Shown here in pieces: positions 1-7,821 of a DNA stretch of 8,506 bases. A model generated the notes under the pieces. That model did no database searches. It was given only the letters and a program-made list of their open reading frames with translations, and was not told the origin of the DNA. Numbering within the stretch: the stretch's first letter is position 1; each line of letters starts with the position of its first letter. The stretch is from Candidatus Methylomirabilis sp. (GTDB lineage: Bacteria; DYJV01). The stretch spans positions 1-8,506 of the forward strand of contig DYJV01000055.1 in NCBI GenBank assembly GCA_020722945.1, read 5' to 3'. The translations under genes were made by a program, and so were the position numbers.

Positions 1-236
1 ATATGGAGCTGCTGACAAGTGATGGCAGGATAGATATGGTAGCAAAGATAAAGGGGAAAATTTATATCATCGAATTTAAATGCAACCAGAGTGCAGAGAA
101 AGCCTTGGATCAGATAAAGAGTAAATATTTATCAAGATTTAAACCTCAAAGTTCAAATGAGGAGCTCTTCCTTGTTGGTATCAACTTTGATAGCCAAACA
201 AGAAATATTTCAGAGTGGAAGTGGGTATTGGGATAA
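1..236 (+). CDS. PD-(D/E)XK nuclease-domain protein, C-terminal fragment (DUF1703-like), 5' truncated by window edge
   Basis: Only the last 77 or so residues are in the window, and the reading frame is open to the left edge, so the ATG at position 3 is probably internal. The fragment shows the core of a PD-(D/E)XK nuclease fold: GRIDMV supplies the first acidic residue (D11 of the fragment). A beta-strand pair follows, ending in YIIEFK, where E24 and K26 form the ExK half of the motif. Next comes SAEKALDQIKSKYLSRF, then a strand with FLVGINFD. This order is typical of the C-terminal domain (DUF1703, PF08011) of proteins that carry an AAA-ATPase-like domain upstream. Those proteins are common in anaerobes, often in many copies, and their role is not firmly known. 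The ATPase part cannot be seen here. Family assignment is fairly confident; catalytic activity is inferred from the motif only. Confidence 0.75.
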   Translation, partial: MELLTSDGRIDMVAKIKGKIYIIEFKCNQSAEKALDQIKSKYLSRFKPQSSNEELFLVGINFDSQTRNISEWKWVLG

Positions 237-254
237 TTGATAATGATGGATTAT

Positions 255-282
255 GAATGGTGAATGGAGAATGGTGAATGGT
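255..282. repeat. Four tandem copies of the heptamer GAATGGW
   Basis: The units are GAATGGT, GAATGGA, GAATGGT and GAATGGT, followed by a diverged fifth unit (GAATTGA, 283-289). The repeat starts about 18 bases after the stop codon of the nuclease fragment. It has the look of a slipped-strand microsatellite in non-coding DNA. No function can be read from it. Confidence 0.8.
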
Positions 283-308
283 GAATTGACAATGGATAAT
301 TATTTTTT

Positions 309-385
309 TGAAAAATTCCCCTCTTTATTAAGTAGGAAAGATAAACAAAAAATGACCACCCCTTCAGCCTTCAGGCTGCTCTTTA
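309..385. repeat. Degraded repeat-like stretch with a small hairpin
   Basis: The stretch contains a C-rich motif (TTCCCCTC), an A-rich middle, then GACCACCCC and a hairpin with CAGCC (365-369) pairing GGCTG (374-378) around TTCA. The composition differs from the very AT-rich surroundings and resembles the eroded end of a short miniature element. No intact terminal repeats or target duplication can be seen. The hairpin could also act as a weak terminator for the upstream gene, but it lacks a clear T-run. Confidence 0.35.
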
Positions 386-446
386 TAGTTTATCATTATA
401 ACTCAAATTTCCAACATTGAATTTGTATGATAAATCAAATTAATTA

Positions 447-475
447 TTGACAGTATTAAGAGTTTTATATATTGT
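447..475 (+). promoter_or_regulatory. Sigma70-type promoter for ahcY
   Basis: A perfect -35 box TTGACA (447-452) is followed after 17 bases by TATTGT (470-475), which matches the -10 consensus at four of six positions. Spacing is optimal and the surroundings are AT-rich. Transcription would start near 482, giving a leader of about 95 nt. Confidence 0.6.
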
Positions 476-542
476 AGAATACTTTTTTTGTTACTCTTTT
501 GCTATCTGCTAATTTCATATATTTACCAAGTATTTTAAATAA

Positions 543-1901
<1,359 letters not shown>

Positions 1902-1908
1902 GATCAGG

Positions 1909-1948
1909 CTATCTGTCTAATATTTGCCTATACATTGTACACAGATAG
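1909..1948. repeat. Inverted repeat just after ahcY
   Basis: CTATCTGT (1909-1916) is matched by ACAGATAG (1941-1948) with a 24-base spacer. The pairing extends inward three more positions with one mismatch. It starts 8 bases after the ahcY stop, so it could form a 3' stem. There is no T-run after it, so it is not a standard intrinsic terminator. Confidence 0.35.
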
Positions 1949-2025
1949 GTGTTTACATAGGTAGAAAGGTTGAAGAAAAAACAGGTAGAAAAACAACTAC
2001 AAAAAAATAGACTTTATTTTTGTCA

Positions 2026-2064
2026 CCCTGAACTTGTCTACTTATGTGTAAACAGGTTTCAGGG
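2026..2064. repeat. REP-like hairpin element
   Basis: CCCTGAA (2026-2032) pairs with TTCAGGG (2058-2064). After one bulged T the stem continues with CTTGT (2033-2037) against ACAGG (2052-2056), including one G-T wobble. The result is about 12 paired positions and a 14-base loop. The core CACCCTGAACTTG...TTTCAGGGT resembles a dispersed intergenic palindrome seen in many bacterial genomes. It stands out against the AT-rich flanks and has no T-run on either side. It lies between ahcY and nth. Confidence 0.5.
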
Positions 2065-2154
2065 TTTCAAAAAATAGATTGAATATATAAAAAAGTGTAG
2101 TTTAAAACAGAGAGAGTGAGAAAAAAGATTCTCAAGCGAGTCCAAATTTAATAG

Positions 2155-2805
2155 ATGTCTAATCAAAATAGAGTTGATTTTTCAACTATATTTGAAAAAC
2201 TTTACAATTTTTATGGTGACAGACTCTGTTCTGTTGACAAATTCAAAGACCCATATAAGATACTTATCTCATGTATCATATCACTCCGAACAAAAGATGA
2301 AATAACTGAAAAATCTTCAAATGCACTTTTTTCAATGGCATCTGACCCTTATCAGATGTTAAAACTATCTTCAGATCAAATTAGTCAGGCAATTTTCCCC
2401 GCAGGTTTTTACAGAAAAAAGGGTGAACAGATTCTCTATATTACAAAAACAATTATTGAAAAGCACAATGGAAGAGTCCCTGATAATCTCAACGAACTTC
2501 TTTTAATAAAGGGGATAGGTAGAAAAAGTGCTAATCTTGTTTTGAGTCTTGGTTATCAAATACCTGCTATCTGTGTGGATACACATGTCCATAGAATATC
2601 AAATAGAATCGGTTTAGTAGAAACAACAACCCCTGAAAAAACAGAAATTCAACTTTCTAAAAAAATTGAGAAAGATTACTGGATAAGGATAAACAATCTT
2701 TTTGTCCTTCACGGGAAAAATATCTGTGTCCCCATATCACCAAAATGTTCAAATTGCCCTATCTCTTCTCTTTGCAAAAAAAATAGTGTAAATAAATCCC
2801 GATAA
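2155..2805 (+). CDS. nth: Endonuclease III, [4Fe-4S] DNA glycosylase/AP lyase
   Basis: This base-excision repair enzyme removes oxidised pyrimidines and nicks the abasic site by beta-elimination. Its 216 residues match the family length. The helix-hairpin-helix is LLLIKGIGRKSANLVL (115-130), with catalytic Lys124, and VDTHVHR carries catalytic Asp142. The C-terminal cluster loop has C191, C198, C201 and C207, exactly the C-X6-C-X2-C-X5-C spacing of the family. The N-terminal helix reads ISLRTKDE where E. coli has the LLSAQATD type, a variant seen in other Nth proteins. The start is the weak point: no good Shine-Dalgarno site precedes ATG 2155, only GAG about 12 bases upstream. A small hairpin (TGAGAA 2117-2122 with TTCTCA 2129-2134) lies before it. 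A poor promoter (TTGAAT 2079, TTTAAA 2101) is possible. The 3' end overlaps convergent lnt by 57 bases. Confidence 0.95.
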   Translation: MSNQNRVDFSTIFEKLYNFYGDRLCSVDKFKDPYKILISCIISLRTKDEITEKSSNALFSMASDPYQMLKLSSDQISQAIFPAGFYRKKGEQILYITKTIIEKHNGRVPDNLNELLLIKGIGRKSANLVLSLGYQIPAICVDTHVHRISNRIGLVETTTPEKTEIQLSKKIEKDYWIRINNLFVLHGKNICVPISPKCSNCPISSLCKKNSVNKSR

Positions 2806-4266
2806 AACAACCAATAGATAAAAAATATTTATCAGATAACAGTATTGATGATAAAATGACACTCCATTTACAAGGGGAATATCCATATTTATAAAACCTG
2901 ATTCAAACGGATATATCTTTCTTAATATCTCACCATCAGGGGATATTACAGCACTTATCCCTGTATTTGCAGATTTAATAAAAAATTTACCACTTTCAGC
3001 AGCTCTAAAAACATTTGCAGCCAAATGTTGCCACAAAGCATTACTTTTCCCAAACCATGCTTCATTGCTTATATTAATGATAATATTACCACCCATTTTA
3101 TTAGATTCTGCTATCTCAAATGGAAATATTCCTTCAAAACATACCAAAGGGACAATTTCTAAATTATCATATTTCAATATTTTTCTCACTTTACCCTTTG
3201 AAAAATCTTCACCCGGGGAGATTTTGTTAACAAAACCGAATAAAAATTTTAGTGGTGTGTATTCACCAAATGGGACAAGATGTATCTTGTCATACCTCAT
3301 AAAATTGGCTGTTTTATCAAAAAAGTATAGGCTGTTAAAAATTTTGTAGTCATGCAAAGAGTAGAAATCAATTGATGGCATCCCAAGTATAAGATTTGTA
3401 TTAATTTTACTGATAAATGTCAGCAGAGAATTCTTTAAATTTTTATCCTCATCAATAAATTTGGTAAAGATAGTTTCCCCCCATACAACAAGATCAGGCT
3501 TTGAATATTTTAATTTATCTAAAGTTAGACTTTTGTATATATTTAATACATCTTCTGCTCTTTTGCTGTCCATTATTAGATCTTCACTCACATTACCTTG
3601 AATTATAGATATATTAACTTTTTGATTCTCATTTATATTCTTTTTTGGGATAAAAAAGAGCACTCCTATCAAAACAACTAAAACTCCAATATATATAAAA
3701 CTCCGATAATTTTTATGGGAAAAAAGATTGAAGATTGAGACATTTACCAAAATAGCAGTAAAAGTTATGAAATAAGAACCAAGATATGGGACTACTTTTA
3801 AAAAAGGTTGAAATTCATAAAAGTTGTAGCTCAAATCACCCCAAGGGAATCCTGTAAAGATTACCCCCTTTAATATTTCAAGAGATGTAAATATTGAAGC
3901 AGCAAATACAGGATTTTTAAATTTTGAGTAGCAATATATAAAAACCACAAGAAATAACGACAATATAAGAGCCATAAGAAAAAGAGTCAAATAAGATACA
4001 ATAAGGGGTGAATTACTGTAGGTGAATGGAACTATAAGCCACCGATAATAAACAAGATTAAAAACAAGACCAAAAATAAATGATAAAGGGAGAAGTTTTT
4101 CAGGAAATTTATTTACTACATAAAGTAGCGGCAAAAAAATTATGAAGGTTATTAAGTAAGATCCATGACCCGGGGAAGTTATCTCTGCAAAGATCCCCCA
4201 GATCAGAAGAGATAGAAAAATTGGTGGGTTTATTAAACCCACCAATTTACTTATTAGTGGTCGCAA
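2749..4266 (-). CDS. lnt: Apolipoprotein N-acyltransferase
   Basis: This inner-membrane enzyme adds the third acyl chain to the N-terminal cysteine of lipoproteins, the last step of lipoprotein maturation in diderm bacteria. The 505 residues split as in the family. An N-terminal part of several hydrophobic helices (about 15-205) includes FTGFPWGDLSYNF. A nitrilase-like domain follows (about 216-465), with the Glu-Lys-Cys triad at E264 (VVWGETIF), K327 (RYDKIHLVPFGEYTP) and C376 (VPLVCFEGIFP). NISNEAWFG, SANTGIS and a final membrane helix (about 478-497) complete it. The start is uncertain. Reading opens at TTG 4266, overlapping the stop of the upstream mrp gene by 13 bases, and alternatives are TTG 4245 and GTG 4242. 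A TAA lies two codons upstream and none of the starts has a good Shine-Dalgarno site. A 31-bp palindrome with a T-run covers the early codons, so expression may be attenuated. The 3' end overlaps nth. Confidence 0.93.
   Translation of the reverse strand: MRPLISKLVGLINPPIFLSLLIWGIFAEITSPGHGSYLITFIIFLPLLYVVNKFPEKLLPLSFIFGLVFNLVYYRWLIVPFTYSNSPLIVSYLTLFLMALILSLFLVVFIYCYSKFKNPVFAASIFTSLEILKGVIFTGFPWGDLSYNFYEFQPFLKVVPYLGSYFITFTAILVNVSIFNLFSHKNYRSFIYIGVLVVLIGVLFFIPKKNINENQKVNISIIQGNVSEDLIMDSKRAEDVLNIYKSLTLDKLKYSKPDLVVWGETIFTKFIDEDKNLKNSLLTFISKINTNLILGMPSIDFYSLHDYKIFNSLYFFDKTANFMRYDKIHLVPFGEYTPLKFLFGFVNKISPGEDFSKGKVRKILKYDNLEIVPLVCFEGIFPFEIAESNKMGGNIIINISNEAWFGKSNALWQHLAANVFRAAESGKFFIKSANTGISAVISPDGEILRKIYPFESGFINMDIPLVNGVSFYHQYCYLINIFYLLVVLSGFIYTIFFAKRRDRAI
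4216..4248 (-). terminator. Perfect palindrome plus T-run at the mrp-lnt junction, intrinsic terminator or attenuator
   Basis: Bases 4218-4232 and 4234-4248 are exact reverse complements (15-base arms, one central base). On the minus strand the stem core GGTGGGTT/AACCCACC is followed by TTTTTCT, the form of an intrinsic terminator. It begins 5 bases after the stop codon of the mrp-ORP fusion gene (4254-4256). It also lies inside the early codons of lnt and covers the alternative lnt starts TTG 4245 and GTG 4242. On the plus strand no T-run follows, so the direction is minus. The structure is seen directly; termination is inferred. Confidence 0.75.
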
Positions 4267-5507
4267 ACGTTAGATCCAAGTTTAAGGGTGTTATTAATCA
4301 TGTCATCTATTAATTTTTCTGGAACATCATCAAGAGCCCCAACATAAACTTTTATCCCAAACTCTTCAAAAAAACCTTGAGCCTTTGACCCCATCCCTCC
4401 AGCTATAATAGCATTTACATTAAGGGAGTTGAGCCATTTGGGAATTACTCCCGGCTCATGAGGTGGAGGTGTAACAAACTCTTTTTTGGTAATAACACCA
4501 TTTTCAACATCATATATTCCAAAATTATCAGCATGACCAAAATGTCTGCAAAGAAGACCATTGGCAATAGGTATTGCAACTCTCATCTTTCCTCCTTTAG
4601 ATTTGTTTTCATTGATAGATTTTTGAGAACATGAAGAGCATGAACTCCCTTCACCACTGCAAGAAAGTGGTAAACTTCCTAAATTACAGTTAGCAGAATT
4701 GTTATCTTTCATAATCTTCAAAACAGCATCTTTATAAGCTTTGGCAGCTTCACTATCAGGGTTACTCTCAATGAAGAAAACTCCTGAATCACCACTATTT
4801 ACAATTTCTACCTCAAAAGGAATCCTCGCAAGAATATCAATATTAAAATCTTTTGCTGCTTTTTCAGCACCACCAGATTTAAAGATATAGGTAACCTCTC
4901 CACACTTTGGACATTTAAAACCAGCCATATTTTCGATTAACCCCAATACAGGAACTTTTAACATTTGAGAAAAATTGATAGTTTTCCTTGCATCAAGAAA
5001 AGCAACCTCCTGAGGAGTAGATACAATAATGGAGCCATCAACATTCCCAAGAAGTTGAACAGCACTTAAAGGCTCATCACCTGTCCCCGGAGGGCAATCT
5101 ATGATCAAATAATCAAGCTCAGGCCAATCAATGTCATTAAGAAATTGCTTTATTGCAGTCATTTTGAGTGGACCTCTCCAAACAACAGGAGTATCCTCAG
5201 ACTCAAGAAGAGATGCTATCGTCATAATATAAAAATTATCTTTTATTTTTATCGGTGCAGGATTCCCATGCTGGTTAACTTCGAGTCTTTTGCCTGAAAC
5301 ACCAGTCATTTTCGCTATCGATGGTCCATGTATATCAACATCCATTATCCCGACTTTTTTCCCCATAAGCCAAAGTGCAACAGCAATATTGACACTCACC
5401 GTGCTTTTACCTACTCCCCCCTTGCCACTTAAAACAATATATTTCTTCTTTATTCTTGATAAATTTTCGAGCATTTTTTGATTATCTTCTTGCTGATGAT
5501 TAGACAT
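4254..5507 (-). CDS. Mrp/NBP35-family Fe-S carrier ATPase fused to a C-terminal NifX/ORP-like domain (MrpORP type)
   Basis: This P-loop ATPase is predicted to bind and transfer iron-sulfur clusters in the cytosol. The N-terminal part (about 20-265) is Mrp/NBP35. It has the deviant Walker A GKGGVGKST (28-36), MDVDIHGPS (55-63), IIDCPPGTGDEP (135-146), STPQEVAFLDARK (163-175) and the cluster-binding pair C199/C202 in FKCPKCGE. A cysteine-rich linker follows (C274, C283, C290, C293). The C-terminal 110 residues (308-417) are a NifX/ORP domain, with RHFGHA (321-326), IIAGGMGSKA and the terminal GSNVCDH. This architecture matches the MrpORP proteins of Desulfovibrio, linked to Fe-S biogenesis. AGGAGG (5513-5518), five bases from ATG 5507, fixes the start. 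An internal Shine-Dalgarno site before Met308 could also yield the free ORP domain. The gene follows the small NifX/ORP gene by 67 bases. Confidence 0.92.
   Translation of the reverse strand: MSNHQQEDNQKMLENLSRIKKKYIVLSGKGGVGKSTVSVNIAVALWLMGKKVGIMDVDIHGPSIAKMTGVSGKRLEVNQHGNPAPIKIKDNFYIMTIASLLESEDTPVVWRGPLKMTAIKQFLNDIDWPELDYLIIDCPPGTGDEPLSAVQLLGNVDGSIIVSTPQEVAFLDARKTINFSQMLKVPVLGLIENMAGFKCPKCGEVTYIFKSGGAEKAAKDFNIDILARIPFEVEIVNSGDSGVFFIESNPDSEAAKAYKDAVLKIMKDNNSANCNLGSLPLSCSGEGSSCSSCSQKSINENKSKGGKMRVAIPIANGLLCRHFGHADNFGIYDVENGVITKKEFVTPPPHEPGVIPKWLNSLNVNAIIAGGMGSKAQGFFEEFGIKVYVGALDDVPEKLIDDMINNTLKLGSNVCDH
4584..4598 (-). promoter_or_regulatory. Internal Shine-Dalgarno site and ATG at the Mrp/ORP domain boundary
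   Basis: On the minus strand AAAGGAGG (4598-4591) is followed after four bases by the in-frame ATG (4586-4584) of Met308, exactly where the NifX/ORP domain begins (MRVAIPIANG). It is as strong as the sites in front of the real gene starts here. A product of 110 residues (4254-4586) would have the size of a free ORP/NifX protein. The site is either used as a second start or is left from the fusion of two genes. Confidence 0.6.
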
Positions 5508-5537
5508 AAATACCTCCTATAAATTTTACGTTTCTCT

Positions 5538-5567
5538 ACTATAATAAAATTACTTTAATTACAACAA
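5538..5567 (-). promoter_or_regulatory. Possible promoter for the mrp-ORP gene
   Basis: In the 67-base gap before the fusion gene the minus strand shows TTGTTG (5567-5562) and, 18 bases on, TATAGT (5543-5538). The match is moderate and the region is simply AT-rich, so read-through from the upstream genes may be enough. Confidence 0.25.
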
Positions 5568-5574
5568 AATTTTA

Positions 5575-5937
5575 CTACCAATGCCCAGGCTTCGTTGCCT
5601 GATCTGCATTTTTTAAAGTTCCAGATTTTAATAATTTGAGAGCCTCATCAACAGTAACACTCTCGTCAATGAGATAAATTTTAACATTTGAGCCACTCAA
5701 CACATTAAACGCCTTGGGACCAACATTACCGGTAATTAGAACATCTATACCCTCTCTTAAAATATTCTGTGCTGATTGTATCCCCGCTCCCTGTGCTGCA
5801 TTGAGATTTTGGGAGTTATCAATTATCTTTCTCTCCCCTGTTGTTTCATCATAGATAAGAAAATATTTACACCTTCCAAATCTTGAATCAACGACTGAAT
5901 TTTGATCTTTTTCAGAAATTGTTAAACCAATTTTCAT
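5575..5937 (-). CDS. NifX/ORP-family small protein (dinitrogenase iron-molybdenum cofactor-binding fold)
   Basis: This is a 120-residue single-domain protein of the family that includes NifX, the NifB C-terminal domain and the orange protein ORP. These proteins carry metal clusters non-covalently. Family features are MKIGLTISE at the N-terminus, DSRFGRCKYFLIYD (17-30), the GAGIQSAQNIL helix, GIDVLITGNVGPKAF (63-77), a TVDEALKLL helix and a C-terminal GHW. The equivalent of the RHFGHA loop in the neighbouring fusion is SRFGRC, with Cys23. The start overlaps the stop of the upstream ATPase gene in an ATGA arrangement (5934-5937). AAAGGAG (5946-5952) lies eight bases before it, so translational coupling is likely. 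It may be the substrate or partner of the two MinD-like ATPases and of MrpORP. Which metal it carries cannot be read from the sequence. Confidence 0.88.
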   Translation of the reverse strand: MKIGLTISEKDQNSVVDSRFGRCKYFLIYDETTGERKIIDNSQNLNAAQGAGIQSAQNILREGIDVLITGNVGPKAFNVLSGSNVKIYLIDESVTVDEALKLLKSGTLKNADQATKPGHW

Positions 5938-6821
5938 TTTACACTCTCCTTTACTCTATTTTGATTTATTTTAAACCATATACTTTCTAAACTTTTTCGA
6001 AGCTCTTCATCTGTCTCTACAACTGATCTCTTCTGAACCAATGCTTGATAAAATTTTTTACTATAAGGTATCTCTCCTAACAGTTCAATACCACTTTCAC
6101 CACAGAATCTTTCAATATCTCTCTTAATTTCTCGATTTATTGATGCTTTATTTATGATACAACCTGAACGGATTTTAAAATGATTAATAAGCTCTGCCAC
6201 CCTTTGGAGATCGCTGAACCCTGAAATAGTAGGTTCTGTAACCAAAACTACAAAATTCACCCCACTCATTGCAGCTATTACAGGACAGGCAATCCCGGGA
6301 GGACCATCTATCAGGATAGTATTGCTGTTTGATTCTTTTGCAATAATTTTAGCAGTTGTCCTAACAGTCGATACAAGTTTGCCAGAGTTATCAGCTCCAG
6401 GTTCTAATACAGCATGAACAAGCTTCTTCCCTAACCTTGTATTTGAGATATAATACTCTCCACATCTGTTTTCATTAGCTTCTATTGCTTTTTGAGGGCA
6501 GAGATTGTAGCATAAAAGGCACTTTTCACATTCAAGTGGATCGATATATGCACTATCACCTCTTATAGAAATTGCATGATAATGACAATTTTCTACACAA
6601 ATATTACATAAATTACACATCTTCTCAACTACTCTACACTCTTTGCCTGAATAAAAATCGAAAGAGCTGCTTTTATCTGGTGCAAGTAAAATATGCATAT
6701 CCGCAGCATCAACATCACAATCAACAATAATATCATTTTTTTCAAGAAAGAAACTGAACGCTGCAGTAATGGATGTTTTCCCTGTGCCACCCTTTCCACT
6801 TAATATCAATATCTCTCTCAT
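5934..6821 (-). CDS. MinD-like P-loop ATPase with inserted 2x[4Fe-4S] ferredoxin domain (second of pair)
   Basis: This is a 295-residue cytosolic ATPase of the Mrp/MinD superfamily with a ferredoxin module inserted after the first part of the P-loop domain (COG1149 type). It shows a deviant Walker A GKGGTGKT (9-16) and DCDVDAADMH (34-43). Two cluster motifs follow: C69-X2-C72-X2-C75-X3-C79, and C98-X2-C101-X2-C104-X3-C108-Pro. Next come IDGPPGIACP (171-180), TEPTISGFSDL (195-205) and IINKASIN. All eight ferredoxin cysteines are present, so two 4Fe-4S clusters are expected. Its likely role is ATP-driven metal-cluster assembly or transfer with the NifX/ORP proteins next to it, as proposed for the Desulfovibrio ORP cluster. 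It starts one base after the stop of the upstream ATPase, with GAGGT as Shine-Dalgarno, and its stop overlaps the start of the NifX/ORP gene. Confidence 0.9.
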   Translation of the reverse strand: MREILILSGKGGTGKTSITAAFSFFLEKNDIIVDCDVDAADMHILLAPDKSSSFDFYSGKECRVVEKMCNLCNICVENCHYHAISIRGDSAYIDPLECEKCLLCYNLCPQKAIEANENRCGEYYISNTRLGKKLVHAVLEPGADNSGKLVSTVRTTAKIIAKESNSNTILIDGPPGIACPVIAAMSGVNFVVLVTEPTISGFSDLQRVAELINHFKIRSGCIINKASINREIKRDIERFCGESGIELLGEIPYSKKFYQALVQKRSVVETDEELRKSLESIWFKINQNRVKESVK

Positions 6822-6822
6822 C

Positions 6823-7686
6823 TTATACCTCTTTTAAAAGTGAAATAATTTTATCAAAAGCAGACAGAAAATATCTTTTAAACCTATCATCTTTTTCTGA
6901 AACAATAATTCCATTTGAATAGTTTTGTGCAATCTCATCACTATGTGGAATCTTTGAAAGCAAAGGGATACCCTCTTTTATACAGAAATCTTCAACTTCA
7001 GAGTCTCCTATCCCATCCTTATTTATTACAACTCCAAATTTTAATTTTAGTTTTTTTAAGACATCGTAGGTAATAACAAAATCGTTAAATCCAAAAGGAG
7101 TCGGCTCTGCTACAAGAACAACAAAATCATTCCCCTTCATTGCCGCTATTGTGGGGCAAGTTGTCCCAGGGGGTGAATCGTAAATGATAAATTCGTAATC
7201 ATTATAATTTTGTAATGTTTTATCTTTGGTCTGTTTGATAAGAGGAACAGCAATAGGTTCTCTAAGTTTGAGCTTACCCTCTACAAATCCATCTCTGTTA
7301 TCCTTGACAACTCCAATCTCCTTCTCTCCTTTGGCAAGAGCATTCTCAGGACACAACTTGATACAAGCAGTGCAACCCTTACAAAGCTCAGGAAATATTC
7401 CCCACTTTGTCTTTGTAACAAAGATTGCATTAAATTGGCAAACTTCCGAACATCTGCCACAAAGAGTGCACTTTGAGTCATCAACAACAGGGATAGTATT
7501 GTAACATAAAATCTCAACCAGCTTCATACCACTCTTTATGAAAAGTCCCGAATTTGGCTCCTCTACATCAAGATCAGATAGACAAATTTTATACTTATCT
7601 TTCAAAGAGTAGTATAAGTTTGTTGAGAAAAAAGTTTTACCAGTCCCACCCTTTCCACTTGCTACTGCAATTTTTAATGGTTTCAT
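6823..7686 (-). CDS. MinD-like P-loop ATPase with inserted 2x[4Fe-4S] ferredoxin domain (first of pair)
   Basis: This 287-residue paralogue of the next gene has Walker A SGKGGTGKT (10-18) and SDLDVEEPN (37-45). The first cluster motif is C73-X2-C76-X2-C79-X3-C83 and the second is C102-X2-C105-X2-C108-X3-C112-Pro. These are followed by a middle segment with KLREPIAVPLI, then YDSPPGTTCPTIAAMKG (169-185), AEPTPFGFNDF and VINKDGIG. The two ATPases are diverged, not recent duplicates, and share the GTG(K/A)-type P-loop and the Cys in the switch loop (SPPGTTCP and GPPGIACP). They probably form a heterodimer, as such pairs nearly always occur side by side. The ATG at 7686 has GGGAG nine bases upstream. 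It is the first gene of the tight ATPase/ORP unit, preceded by about 190 bases with possible promoter signals and a hairpin. Confidence 0.9.
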   Translation of the reverse strand: MKPLKIAVASGKGGTGKTFFSTNLYYSLKDKYKICLSDLDVEEPNSGLFIKSGMKLVEILCYNTIPVVDDSKCTLCGRCSEVCQFNAIFVTKTKWGIFPELCKGCTACIKLCPENALAKGEKEIGVVKDNRDGFVEGKLKLREPIAVPLIKQTKDKTLQNYNDYEFIIYDSPPGTTCPTIAAMKGNDFVVLVAEPTPFGFNDFVITYDVLKKLKLKFGVVINKDGIGDSEVEDFCIKEGIPLLSKIPHSDEIAQNYSNGIIVSEKDDRFKRYFLSAFDKIISLLKEV

Positions 7687-7721
7687 AAGTTGGCTCTCCC
7701 TCTAATATTTAAAAGATTACC

Positions 7722-7756
7722 TGACACAGATCATTGGACAGCAGATATAGTGTCAA
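7722..7756 (-). promoter_or_regulatory. Candidate promoter/operator of the ATPase-ORP unit
   Basis: On the minus strand TTGACA (7756-7751) is a perfect -35 box, but the position 17 bases on (TGATCT) is a poor -10. The same bases also read TGACAC-N5-CTGC (7755-7741), which resembles a sigma54 -24/-12 element (TGGCAC-N5-TTGC). The GC at -12 is intact, but one of the two key G bases at -24 is changed. TGACAC recurs inverted (plus strand 7722-7727 against GTGTCA 7750-7755), so an operator is also possible. All readings are tentative. Confidence 0.3.
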
Positions 7757-7821
7757 GTAATATCTCAAATAGTTAGAATCTGATTTAGTTTGTATAAAGG
7801 AATAATGAATATTAAACAAAT

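Noticed and set aside
1909-1948. Intrinsic terminator of ahcY
   Set aside because: The inverted repeat has a 24-base loop and no T-run after it, so it is listed only as an inverted repeat.
3065-3349. 94-codon plus-strand frame inside lnt
   Set aside because: It overlaps the nitrilase domain of lnt, where the catalytic Lys and Cys codons are; no independent signals.
5290-5481. 63-codon plus-strand frame inside the mrp-ORP gene
   Set aside because: It is antisense to the Walker A region of Mrp and has no recognisable features.
7226-7517. Open frames on both strands inside the first MinD-like gene
   Set aside because: They are shadows of the ferredoxin-insert coding region; no Shine-Dalgarno site or family resemblance.
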